A stretch of 38,069 nt of DNA from a virus. Positions 12,532 through 19,752 of this stretch are shown here, piece by piece (positions within the stretch are counted from its first letter, which is position 1; the number at the start of each line of letters is the position of its first letter). The stretch covers positions 1 through 38,069 of the IMG/VR virus record IMGVR_UViG_3300035698_023701; one strand, 5' to 3'. The translations under genes were made by a program, and so were the position numbers. The notes under the pieces were generated by a model. The model did not search any database, was not told the origin of the DNA, and worked only from the letters and a program-made list of their open reading frames with translations.

Positions 12532-12847
12532 GTACTACATGGCACACTTCTTTAGGGCTGTATATGTTACGCCTATTAGCCTCTGCCTGTGCCTCTTCCC
12601 TGGTGGGTATGCCATGGTCTACGCATGTACCTTCACTGTCACCACCTGGTATGTCATAGAACTGTATGATCTTGTATGTCTGGGCATCTAGTTCTTGCCT
12701 ATAGCATGAGCCATCACCCTTTTTACATGTATCATGGTATTCACAGTTCTTCTTACTACATGGATGACCATATACTTTAGACCATATAGCCACGCCACAT
12801 GTGTTCCATACTACCTGCTTAATACGTTCTGTCATTGATGTAGTCAT
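12497..12847 (-). CDS. Cys-rich zinc-finger-like protein, 116 aa
   Basis: It starts MTTSMTERIKQVVWNTCG, with GGAGG and the shared leader upstream. A cluster C30-x4-C35-x5-C41-x6-C48 (PCSKKNCEYHDTCKKGDGSC) has the spacing of a small zinc site, with further Cys/His in the C-terminal half (TCVDHG, CHVVHREEVH). The middle EAQAEANRRN is helical. It may bind nucleic acid or a protein partner such as the polymerase encoded downstream, which is inference from position only. Confidence 0.65.
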   Translation of the reverse strand: MTTSMTERIKQVVWNTCGVAIWSKVYGHPCSKKNCEYHDTCKKGDGSCYRQELDAQTYKIIQFYDIPGGDSEGTCVDHGIPTREEAQAEANRRNIYSPKEVCHVVHREEVHIDPLL

Positions 12848-12851
12848 ACTA

Positions 12852-12868
12852 CACCTCCTATTAATGCT
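12852..12868 (-). promoter_or_regulatory. Shared leader/SD element 2
   Basis: AGCATTAATAGGAGGTG before the 116-aa gene; same element as at 12373-12389. Confidence 0.65.
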
Positions 12869-12896
12869 ATTACTGTGTGGTTTCCCATCATCAGGC

Positions 12897-12946
12897 CATA
12901 AGTAACCAACTTATGACGATACCCATGCTATGATACACATGGGTAT
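12897..12946 (-). terminator. Two tandem stem-loops between genes
   Basis: A 9-bp stem ATACCCATG/CATGGGTAT (12919-12946) lies directly after the stop of gene 12954-13214. A 7-bp stem CATAAGT/ACTTATG (12897-12915) has loop TGGTT on the minus strand. Neither is followed by a T-run. They may be 3' stabilisers or recognition sites. Confidence 0.55.
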
Positions 12947-12953
12947 TTCGGGA

Positions 12954-13214
12954 CTACATGCTCAGGTCTACATCATCAAGTGATACATCTATCATCTCTA
13001 TGGATGAAGGAGAAGCCCATCCCATGATAGATTTAACCATGTGTACCTGATCTGTAGTAGATATGTTTTCCTTAGTAAGGTACGCATACAGTAGATCAGC
13101 ATAGTTCATATCAATAGCATCAAGAGCTATTCTGATACATGCAGCAAGAGTAAGACCTTCGAAACCAGTAATGTTAGAGATTTGAATCTTAAATTTTAAT
13201 TGTGATGTCATCAT
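12954..13214 (-). CDS. Hypothetical protein, 86 aa
   Basis: First gene of the leftward operon that carries the RNAP-like gene. The sequence is MMTSQLKFKIQISNITGFEG, then LTLAACIRIALDAIDMNYADLLYAYLT and an acidic end. ATG 13212-13214 follows the shared leader; an earlier in-frame start at 13271 lacks an SD. It is a small alpha/beta protein, unrecognised. Confidence 0.65.
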   Translation of the reverse strand: MMTSQLKFKIQISNITGFEGLTLAACIRIALDAIDMNYADLLYAYLTKENISTTDQVHMVKSIMGWASPSSIEMIDVSLDDVDLSM

Positions 13215-13645
13215 GTGACACCTCCTAATAATGTTATTTTTTAGAGGGGTGGGGGCTCGAAACAGCTCCACGTTTTTCTTCCCTCTATACCCGGTTCGGG
13301 CTTCATCCGAATTTTTGATATTCCATTCTATATAGGTATTTTAGGAGATGCTTAAATAGATCGCGGTGTTCTTATATAGCTGAAGGACTATGGTATCTAA
13401 CGACAGATATTCGTTATTTTATTGGGGGTTCATTGGTGATCATTGTGTGAGGAATGCTCGGTACGCCTTCATAGGCGGACCTTACTGGTGTCTAATTAAT
13501 CATTTAGGGCACTTGGGTGCTTATTGTTTCTGGGCTCTTTCCATTGCATTTCTTTAATCTTATTGATGATATTAGTGTTGACTGATAAAGCGTCTATCAA
13601 GACTGTGGGTAAAGAATACGATGGAAGAAGGAAGGGGAATAAAGC
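13215..13645. promoter_or_regulatory. Divergent intergenic control region
   Basis: 430 nt separates the leftward and rightward gene clusters. The region holds the third shared leader (13219-13235), an inverted repeat TAACGA/TCGTTA (13398-13416), hairpin CGCC/GGCG (about 13469-13482), and a TTGACT hexamer (about 13576) oriented rightward without a good -10. No ORF is credible. Both operons must start here, so promoters are expected, but none matches the sigma70 consensus well. Confidence 0.55.
13398..13416. promoter_or_regulatory. Inverted repeat TAACGA-N7-TCGTTA
   Basis: A perfect 6-bp dyad in the divergent control region. Its half-site TAACG matches the dyad TAACG-N7-CGTTA upstream of the HTH gene at 24978, though the half-site spacing differs by two bases. 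Confidence 0.5.
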
Positions 13646-13837
13646 ATGAGTATCTGTGAAGAGTGTAGAAAAAGAGCCGCGAATAATATTTGTATAGAAT
13701 GTGAAGCAGCATATTGTGATGAATGTACCGAGTATATGGATTCAAGATGTAAATGCCAGGGACCTACCATATACCCAACCAAAGAGGCTAAGGCAATTAT
13801 AGAACGTCGGTTGGTCATGCGCAAGGAGAGAATGTAA
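13646..13837 (+). CDS. B-box-like zinc-finger protein, 63 aa
   Basis: First gene of the rightward operon. Cysteines at 4, 7, 16, 19, 24, 27, 35 and 37 (CEEC-x8-CIEC-x4-CDEC-x7-CKC) follow a B-box-type cross-brace spacing with two zinc sites. Small zinc fingers of this type bind proteins or nucleic acid. GAAGGGG precedes the ATG. The stop overlaps the next ATG as TAATG. Confidence 0.7.
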   Translation: MSICEECRKRAANNICIECEAAYCDECTEYMDSRCKCQGPTIYPTKEAKAIIERRLVMRKERM

Positions 13838-14904
13838 TGGATATTCTATTATTTATAAAGTTCATAATCGGTATTGTTATTTTTATTTGTGTGTGTTTAC
13901 CTTTTACTAATAAATTATATAATCAAAAAAAGAATATAACCCCACTACAGAATACAGTAATTAATGATAATATAAGGAAACCGGATATTAGTTTCTATCA
14001 CCCGGGGGCTATGGAATATACTCTTCTTTATATTGAAAATAAGATTTCTTTGGAACAACGATTACTTCTAGAACTGTTACTTTCATATCCTAAATCTAAT
14101 ATTGATATTAAAGATAAAAATAGTATACCTTCTACTCGACCTGTTACTGATTCATATAATCAGACTTATTCTGTACTTGTTAATAATCATCCAAGTTTAG
14201 ATAACCGAGTATATTATCAACATTACTTCTATTCTCATTCTGGGTTCGTATTAAATCTTAAGGATCATTTTTGTGATCAGTTAATGAAATCTAAAATGAA
14301 GGTACCTGATAATATTGATATTAATGGCCCGTTACATATATCAAATTTAATAATTATTAAACCTATATTAAATGCTCTTAATACTCTTTTAGATATAATC
14401 ATTGAAGAAGACCTATCTGAAATACGGTCTATATTCTTAACTAACCTGGATGTTGAGATGCGTATTTTATTTAATGAAATCAACAAAGACATAGAGGATC
14501 TTGAGTCTACAGCCCGGTCTGGTTATAAAATATCTTCCGGATTAAATTCTAGTATATCAGTAATAAATCTGGATAAGTTTATCACCACCAATTTGCTTTT
14601 TCAGGTTTTACCATTTGGTGAAGTCCCCATCCTTGATATGTTAAGAGGTCACCCGAGCGCCTATGAAGATATGCCGTTTTCTATTAAGATGGAAATACCC
14701 ATGGTGTTTAAGCATTTGGAATATGTAAAAAAACTTGTGGGTAATGGTCTTGAATATAGAATAGCCGAGAAGGATAAGATGATGAGCCAATATATCAAAG
14801 AGGTCACCGACTATAATTCTAAGGATAACTGGTATTTTATATCGTCCCTTAGTGGACTTAATATAAATCTTTTTAATAGTCTAAAAGACGATATTCAATC
14901 ATGA
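13837..14904 (+). CDS. Membrane-anchored protein, 355 aa, with PFS module
   Basis: The N-terminus is a single hydrophobic helix (residues 4-22, LLFIKFIIGIVIFICVCLPF), followed by a large helical soluble part rich in Ile/Asn/Asp. Near residues 258-292 it carries LPFGEVPILDMLRG, then EDMPFSIKMEIPMVFKHL, the module shared with three downstream genes and, in weaker form, with the left array. It has no known catalytic motif. The start overlaps the upstream stop, and the stop overlaps the next start (ATGA). It probably sits at the inner membrane, facing the cytoplasm. Confidence 0.7.
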   Translation: MDILLFIKFIIGIVIFICVCLPFTNKLYNQKKNITPLQNTVINDNIRKPDISFYHPGAMEYTLLYIENKISLEQRLLLELLLSYPKSNIDIKDKNSIPSTRPVTDSYNQTYSVLVNNHPSLDNRVYYQHYFYSHSGFVLNLKDHFCDQLMKSKMKVPDNIDINGPLHISNLIIIKPILNALNTLLDIIIEEDLSEIRSIFLTNLDVEMRILFNEINKDIEDLESTARSGYKISSGLNSSISVINLDKFITTNLLFQVLPFGEVPILDMLRGHPSAYEDMPFSIKMEIPMVFKHLEYVKKLVGNGLEYRIAEKDKMMSQYIKEVTDYNSKDNWYFISSLSGLNINLFNSLKDDIQS

Positions 14905-15290
14905 ATGATATTTTATATATAATTATAGGTATGGCGGGATTAGGTATTCTATACTTGATAGGGTACGTTATCCATATTGTAAGATCATCAACCAAGGAAA
15001 CATATAAAGATTTCAATGGGTGCAAAACTACGCGAACCCCCGGCGTTTTGGTCAGTGTTGATTATAACAGTATAGGTAATAGTTATGTGACGACACTACC
15101 TCAACCAATATACGTGGAGACTGATACATCAGGAAATTACTGGTCTACTATCATAGAGAAAGCGAGGACTGGATTAGTAAATATAAATCTTAGGGATATA
15201 GATAGATCTCGTGTAGCTGTTCTCAAACAGATGATGATGAAATATAATAATGACCCCGGGCCTTGTGAAATATATGATGGTCCGTTTTAA
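14901..15290 (+). CDS. Membrane-anchored hypothetical protein, 129 aa
   Basis: It starts inside the previous stop (ATGA). The N-terminal helix is at about residues 5-27 (LYIIIGMAGLGILYLIGYVIHIV), followed by a soluble part with GCKTTRTPGVLVSVDYNSIG and a helical end (VAVLKQMMMKYNNDPGPCE). It lacks the PFS module of its neighbours. It may be the partner of the preceding membrane protein. Confidence 0.65.
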   Translation: MNDILYIIIGMAGLGILYLIGYVIHIVRSSTKETYKDFNGCKTTRTPGVLVSVDYNSIGNSYVTTLPQPIYVETDTSGNYWSTIIEKARTGLVNINLRDIDRSRVAVLKQMMMKYNNDPGPCEIYDGPF

Positions 15291-15316
15291 AAACGTGGAA
15301 TGGGGAAAATTCTGTT

Positions 15317-15949
15317 TTGGTAAAAAACGAAAAAGGGAAAAAGAATTATCACGAAAAGAGAGAAATATGGCCATATGAAACTAACGGGTTTATTCCGGCA
15401 GAAGGGACAAGACTTATCCCGTACCTAAGTGAAGAAGTCGGGTTTTACCTGGAGCAGCGCGTTATTAATTCGGTCATTGATGCTGCAGCAGAACGTACCG
15501 CGATTACTATAATAAAAAACAATATTAAAATATCTGAACAATTATGTAAAAATATGGTTGAAGCGTCTATGAACCAGCACATGATGAATGGGTTTAATTC
15601 AATACTCGAAAGCATGATAAAGGATAACGTAGTACATGATATTACTTCAGATGCCAGTGAATACGCAGCCGGTGCTCAATTAATATATCTTATTATGAAT
15701 GATAACCGGTCTTTATATAATCTTATTCCCGTTGGACAAATACCAATTATGGACATTATTTTCCGGAAGAGTACATACCCATTCTCCGTTAAAATGGAAT
15801 CACCAACTCTATTCAAAATAATACAAAATACTGAAAGTATTATACTTAATTATGAAAAACGGAATCAAGAAATTGAAAATATACTATATCCAACATATCT
15901 ACGTGCTAATTTCTTGAAGCATGCAAAAATTACAAATCAGGTATTATAA
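15317..15949 (+). CDS. PFS-module protein, 210 aa, TTG start
   Basis: The only start at the 5' end of the frame is TTG 15317-15319. GGGGAA is somewhat far upstream, and the next in-frame ATG is deep in the sequence. The protein begins MVKNEKGKKNYHEKREIWPY and is helical. It has the module IPVGQIPIMDIIFRK, then YPFSVKMESPTLFK at residues 137-165, close to that of the 355-aa protein. It is soluble and of unknown function. Belonging to the same family as its neighbours is clear from the module. Confidence 0.65.
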   Translation: MVKNEKGKKNYHEKREIWPYETNGFIPAEGTRLIPYLSEEVGFYLEQRVINSVIDAAAERTAITIIKNNIKISEQLCKNMVEASMNQHMMNGFNSILESMIKDNVVHDITSDASEYAAGAQLIYLIMNDNRSLYNLIPVGQIPIMDIIFRKSTYPFSVKMESPTLFKIIQNTESIILNYEKRNQEIENILYPTYLRANFLKHAKITNQVL

Positions 15950-15961
15950 CCGGAGAAACAA

Positions 15962-16777
15962 ATGACAAAAAGACGAACTAATAGGAGATCTAGGAATGTA
16001 AAAAATTATACAAAATTACAGACCTATCGATATTTTGAATCTTCAAGTAATACCACATTACAAAGGTATCTTAATTATTCTACTAATTATAGTTATGATA
16101 TATATACAGAAGAATGGCAGACTTTATATCTACAGGATATTTATACTAATATACCATTGATTACTTCATATAATAAAAAGCACCGGCTCCTTGTATCTGA
16201 TGGATATGATTACTTTATTTACACTAAACCACTTGATCCATTAAGAAATAAGAAAAGATCTATACATAAGGTAAGCGGATATGTTATAGCTTCTATGATA
16301 AGAAATACAAATGCTGCTATAAAAAACACATCAGATAAAGCAAAGAATATTCAAGAACTGCAGAAGATTATTGCTACAACCTGGAGTAATTTTGCAAATA
16401 AAGCATATGCTACATATCTGAAAGAAGTAAAAGAAGTCACTACTGAGAAAAAGACATATAAAACATGGCTCGATAGAAAGAACAGGAAAACAAGATTCCC
16501 GACAAATACCTCATTAAATTCAATAATGAGTGAAGAATCAGAACTGGCTAATCTTGAAAAATCCGTAGGTTATCAAAGTGAATTCTCTGATGCGCTAAAG
16601 ACGGTTCGATATATTATTAATATTCACCCATTTGATCTTCTTGGTATAGGGTACTGGCCACTTATCGATAGTGCATTCTTTGATACTTTACCTTTCAACT
16701 TAAAATTAAGCCACGCTAATATATGTGATAAACTGTTATTACAGAAATATATTGAAATAAAAAGGAGTGCAGCATAA
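15962..16777 (+). CDS. PFS-module protein, 271 aa, very basic N-terminus
   Basis: The sequence MTKRRTNRRSRNVKNYTKLQ gives an Arg/Lys-rich N-terminus suited to nucleic-acid binding. It has Tyr/Thr-rich and helical regions, and the diverged module LGIGYWPLIDSAFF, then LPFNLKLSHANICDK at about 223-250. GGAG precedes the start by about 9 nt. The stop overlaps the next ATG. Unknown function. Confidence 0.65.
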   Translation: MTKRRTNRRSRNVKNYTKLQTYRYFESSSNTTLQRYLNYSTNYSYDIYTEEWQTLYLQDIYTNIPLITSYNKKHRLLVSDGYDYFIYTKPLDPLRNKKRSIHKVSGYVIASMIRNTNAAIKNTSDKAKNIQELQKIIATTWSNFANKAYATYLKEVKEVTTEKKTYKTWLDRKNRKTRFPTNTSLNSIMSEESELANLEKSVGYQSEFSDALKTVRYIINIHPFDLLGIGYWPLIDSAFFDTLPFNLKLSHANICDKLLLQKYIEIKRSAA

Positions 16778-17418
16778 TGGCGCGAAAGGGAACTAAACAA
16801 ACATCATCAAACAAAGCTCAATCTCGTAATGTAAATATAAATAAGATTGCTATACAGCTAATGAATATAAACGAACCATATCCCTGTGCCAAGGATGCTA
16901 AAGTTTACAATATTTCAGATAAATGGAAACCATTTACTGATTATAATGATAAAGTTGGTAGAATCGTTAGAATTAATAGAGACAAGACTATTACTGATTA
17001 CACCAATCCTTCTATCAAAATAAATAAAGAACGGATAGAAGCCCTCTGTTGTTCTGTTACCCGTGATCTTGTTAAAAATGCACCATTTGGTACAATTAGC
17101 GGGCTACGGGAATATATGATATATACATGGAATGAAAGTATTAATGAGGCACATGATCGAATAAAATGTACGGTAAACCATATTAGGGATACCATACCTA
17201 ATTATGCATCAAATCCAGAATACGCTCATGCTTCTGAGCAACATGCAATGCTTTGGTTATTAACCCGAGAATCCTTGGATAAAATATTTCCCATTGGATA
17301 TTGGCATCTTCATGATATTATCTTTTCTGAAAGAATACCTTTTTCATTACGGTTAAAACAACCAAAACTATTTCAAATAAAAGATTTAAAACCCTTAGTT
17401 ACCGACTTATGCGTTTGA
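16777..17418 (+). CDS. PFS-module protein, 213 aa
   Basis: It starts MARKGTKQTSSNKAQSRN (basic, low-complexity), and the centre is mixed. The C-terminal module IFPIGYWHLHDIIF, then IPFSLRLKQPKLFQIK at about 170-200 resembles both the plus-strand siblings and the left-array copy ISLKNPTIL. SD AAAGGAG is inside the end of the previous gene. It is the last gene of the continuous rightward operon; no terminator follows. Confidence 0.65.
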   Translation: MARKGTKQTSSNKAQSRNVNINKIAIQLMNINEPYPCAKDAKVYNISDKWKPFTDYNDKVGRIVRINRDKTITDYTNPSIKINKERIEALCCSVTRDLVKNAPFGTISGLREYMIYTWNESINEAHDRIKCTVNHIRDTIPNYASNPEYAHASEQHAMLWLLTRESLDKIFPIGYWHLHDIIFSERIPFSLRLKQPKLFQIKDLKPLVTDLCV

Positions 17419-17443
17419 CTTTGATTCTATTATATGGTATACT
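17415..17443 (+). promoter_or_regulatory. sigma70-type promoter, probably leaderless transcript
   Basis: TTGACT (17415-17420), a 17-nt spacer, TATACT (17438-17443). The expected start site is about 7 nt downstream, which falls on the ATG at 17450. The gene after it has no real SD, consistent with a leaderless mRNA. Confidence 0.75.
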
Positions 17444-17449
17444 TTGAGT

Positions 17450-17611
17450 ATGAATAATCAAAAATATGAATTAGGTCAATACTCATCACTTGAGGGTTTT
17501 GATCTAACTGCCTTATTTTCGGTTGATCAATGGCCCGAACTTTATAAAGACCGTTTGGAAAAAGTATCTTTCCAGGATAGATTAAAATACGCAGACCGCC
17601 TTAAGAAGTAA
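17450..17611 (+). CDS. Small PFS-type protein, 53 aa
   Basis: The sequence MNNQKYELGQYSSLEGFDLT is followed by ALFSVDQWPELYKDRLEKVS and FQDRLKYADRLKK. The segment VSFQDRLKY resembles VGLQDSLEY in the 100-489 gene, a divergent form of the shared C-terminal module. Its start is 7 nt after a canonical promoter and lacks a usable SD. Function is unknown. Codon and residue patterns look coding. Confidence 0.65.
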   Translation: MNNQKYELGQYSSLEGFDLTALFSVDQWPELYKDRLEKVSFQDRLKYADRLKK

Positions 17612-17761
17612 AACTCTATACATATGTATACATATTATTCCTCTTATTTATGTTATATCTTTTAAAATGACAACATTTTTGTAATACCGTCAGAAATATC
17701 TTGATTTATTATTGCATTTATCAAATAGGTACTATACCTTTTAACTAACAGGTGTTATAAA

Positions 17762-17767
17762 TATAAT
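17762..17767 (+). promoter_or_regulatory. -10 hexamer TATAAT for the 112-aa gene
   Basis: A perfect TATAAT lies 20 nt before the start codon. The -35 is weak (TTTAAC, 16 nt upstream). It suggests separate host-polymerase transcription of gene 17788-18126. Confidence 0.45.
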
Positions 17768-17787
17768 ACACCAGAAGAGAGGAATAG

Positions 17788-18126
17788 ATGAAACACACAG
17801 ATGCTAAATTTATACTGAGAGATCTCAATGAAATGCTTAATAATGTTAAAGGAAGTCGTATTCTTTTTAACTATTATATCAATTCACATTCAAGAGAAAC
17901 TGCTATCATGGAACTTTGTATGCTATGTGGTACTTTTTATGACCTGTTCCAGGTATTCATGGATGATCTCGCCTATCCCCTTGATGTAGTGAGACAGACT
18001 GGAAATAAAGCGTATGAAAAGCTTATTGATAAACTTGAAGATGATATTAAGAAATTAGAACCACCACATAATGATAGGGATCAAGAAACACCCATGAAAA
18101 ACACAGCTACTCCAGTATCATGTTAA
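17788..18126 (+). CDS. Hypothetical helical protein, 112 aa
   Basis: GAGAGGA precedes the ATG. The sequence MKHTDAKFILRDLNEMLNN is followed by helices (SRETAIMELCMLCGTFYDLFQVFMDDL, AYEKLIDKLEDDIKKLEPP) and a polar tail. It is soluble, probably a dimer. It is followed by a strong intrinsic terminator, so it is the end of its unit. The family is not recognised. Confidence 0.7.
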   Translation: MKHTDAKFILRDLNEMLNNVKGSRILFNYYINSHSRETAIMELCMLCGTFYDLFQVFMDDLAYPLDVVRQTGNKAYEKLIDKLEDDIKKLEPPHNDRDQETPMKNTATPVSC

Positions 18127-18170
18127 CTGTCTTTTAGTAGATACATCTCTTTCTTCATGATTTATAATGT

Positions 18171-18204
18171 ACCCCCGGACATAACCCCCCGGGGGTTTCT
18201 TTTA
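18171..18204 (+). terminator. Strong intrinsic terminator
   Basis: Perfect 8-bp stem ACCCCCGG/CCGGGGGT (18171-18196), then TTTCTTTT on the plus strand. Confidence 0.9.
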
Positions 18205-18257
18205 TATATTTGGTATAATTTCTTGACAGGATATACCAGTTATTAAGGATTATCTAT

Positions 18258-18557
18258 ATGAATACTATTATTCCTGATTATACACACCAGTTAGCTAGTT
18301 GTTTTCTTTATAATAAAGAGGATATTGTTTACTATATGCGTAATAATATTGAACACCCTCATAGTAAATTTGGAGTAATAAAAATAACAAAAACCGAGGC
18401 TGAGTTTCTTAATACTCTATGGGAAAAACTTTCCATGCCAGCAAAGTTACAAAATATAAGGGTTATAAAATGGCACCCGGGATATCAAGAGTATTATTAT
18501 AAAAATAGACAACAGAGAAAGGAAATACAGATAGATTTCTTGGCAGCAAGAACTTAG
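18258..18557 (+). CDS. Hypothetical protein, 99 aa
   Basis: AAGGA lies 8 nt before the ATG. A TTGACA hexamer (18223-18228) and a TATAAT (18214-18219) are upstream, but they do not pair well. The protein MNTIIPDYTHQLASCF contains helices and ends RKEIQIDFLAART. The 3' end overlaps the convergent 89-aa gene by 4 nt. No family is recognised. Confidence 0.65.
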   Translation: MNTIIPDYTHQLASCFLYNKEDIVYYMRNNIEHPHSKFGVIKITKTEAEFLNTLWEKLSMPAKLQNIRVIKWHPGYQEYYYKNRQQRKEIQIDFLAART

Positions 18558-18823
18558 GGTATCATATCTTTAATAAGAGTGGTAAGATCTTTTATATTAA
18601 ATATATTTTCATGAATACCTATTGATCCATCTGCTTGGGCTCGACACGGGCTGGTAACTTCAAAAACATTACCACCATTAATAAAAACAAGTTTTCCTGG
18701 TTCGTTATTAACCCATTCTACAACATAAAACCGGTCACCCCGTTCAAGAGATTCCAGGGTAACCGGTTTGTCATTGTGATAAATAAAGGGCACTATTTTG
18801 CGACTTATGTCACCATTTGTCAT
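18554..18823 (-). CDS. SH3-like small protein, 89 aa
   Basis: It contains LERGDRFYVVEW, then KLVFINGGNVFEV, the 'GD-x-hxVxxh ... hxhxxGxxhxV' pattern of a small SH3-like or KOW-type barrel, then a helix FNIKDLTTLIKDM. The start overlaps the stop of the phosphoesterase (ATGA). It is the distal gene of a two-gene unit with the phosphoesterase and may modulate it or bind RNA (inference). Confidence 0.65.
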   Translation of the reverse strand: MTNGDISRKIVPFIYHNDKPVTLESLERGDRFYVVEWVNNEPGKLVFINGGNVFEVTSPCRAQADGSIGIHENIFNIKDLTTLIKDMIP

Positions 18824-19608
18824 TTTGAATAGATCTTTCCATTTAGCATCGATCGATCGCTGTCCATTATTACTACTGGACTATAATGAAATTCATTTGT
18901 TTCTTTATGTAAATAGAAAAGACCCATTGATTGAGAACCATTAAATAGCTCAGGATGTTTGGAATATGATACTTTGTCCAAGGCCATAATAGTTCCTATT
19001 TGAACAGCCAGGCGGGTTTTCCCTGATTGTCTAATAACCTCAAAACCGGTTGAATGGGAATGAAACTTAACAATGGATACGGCCGCGTCTTTTACCAAAG
19101 CTCTGGATTTGTTTACCGGGCAGCGGGCACTTCCTCCCATTCCTGGTCCGTCTCCATGAAGAAATAGAATTTCTTCTTTCCAATTATAGGAATCTACCAG
19201 TTTCCAATCAACATCATCAAGTTTTAAGAGTGATTTAGGTGAGAGTTCCTGAAGCTCGGCTAGCCAGTAATTCTCAGTTTTTTGTATAAAGTCATCAAGG
19301 CGCCGAATGAAGTGATTGTCTTTTAATATATATTTGCGAGAGTTAGGAGAAACTTGTTGAATCTGTTGTCTCCAGATATAATCAATCTGGAATTCAAAAG
19401 CAGCTCCTAACATCTGTGCATGTGTTTTTTTGAATTTTGAAAGACAGTCGGTACTGATCATATCACCACCATCAATGATAATGTCAGGGTCAACATCTTC
19501 AAGCATTTCAAGAATCATCTTATCTGTTTTTTCACAATGATATGGTACATGCCGATCACCAAAAGTAAATAAAATATCAAACTCATCTCGCGTTCCTTTA
19601 TCAATCAT
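18820..19608 (-). CDS. Calcineurin-like metallophosphoesterase, 262 aa
   Basis: The motifs appear in order: GDRHVPYH (D-x-H site), DIIIDGGDM (GD site), LKDNHFIRRLDD (in place of GNHD/E), LHGDGPG, and FHSHSTG (terminal H-x-H). This is the two-metal phosphoesterase fold that hydrolyses phosphodiesters or phosphomonoesters. The Asn-His pair is present, but the usual GN is replaced by DN. The SD is AAGGGG. Roles in phages include nucleotide or nucleic-acid processing; the substrate cannot be inferred. TTGACA lies about 70 nt upstream on the minus strand without a clear -10. Confidence 0.8.
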   Translation of the reverse strand: MIDKGTRDEFDILFTFGDRHVPYHCEKTDKMILEMLEDVDPDIIIDGGDMISTDCLSKFKKTHAQMLGAAFEFQIDYIWRQQIQQVSPNSRKYILKDNHFIRRLDDFIQKTENYWLAELQELSPKSLLKLDDVDWKLVDSYNWKEEILFLHGDGPGMGGSARCPVNKSRALVKDAAVSIVKFHSHSTGFEVIRQSGKTRLAVQIGTIMALDKVSYSKHPELFNGSQSMGLFYLHKETNEFHYSPVVIMDSDRSMLNGKIYSK

Positions 19609-19752
19609 CTATTACCCCTTTATATTTGGTCGGGTGATCAGCAACCCATATAATAGAGCATGCCGGTATCTGCCCGATATGTGTCAAGTAAATTGTTAAA
19701 TTAACATGACAATATAATATAATTATATACTAAATAATACATATATACATAT

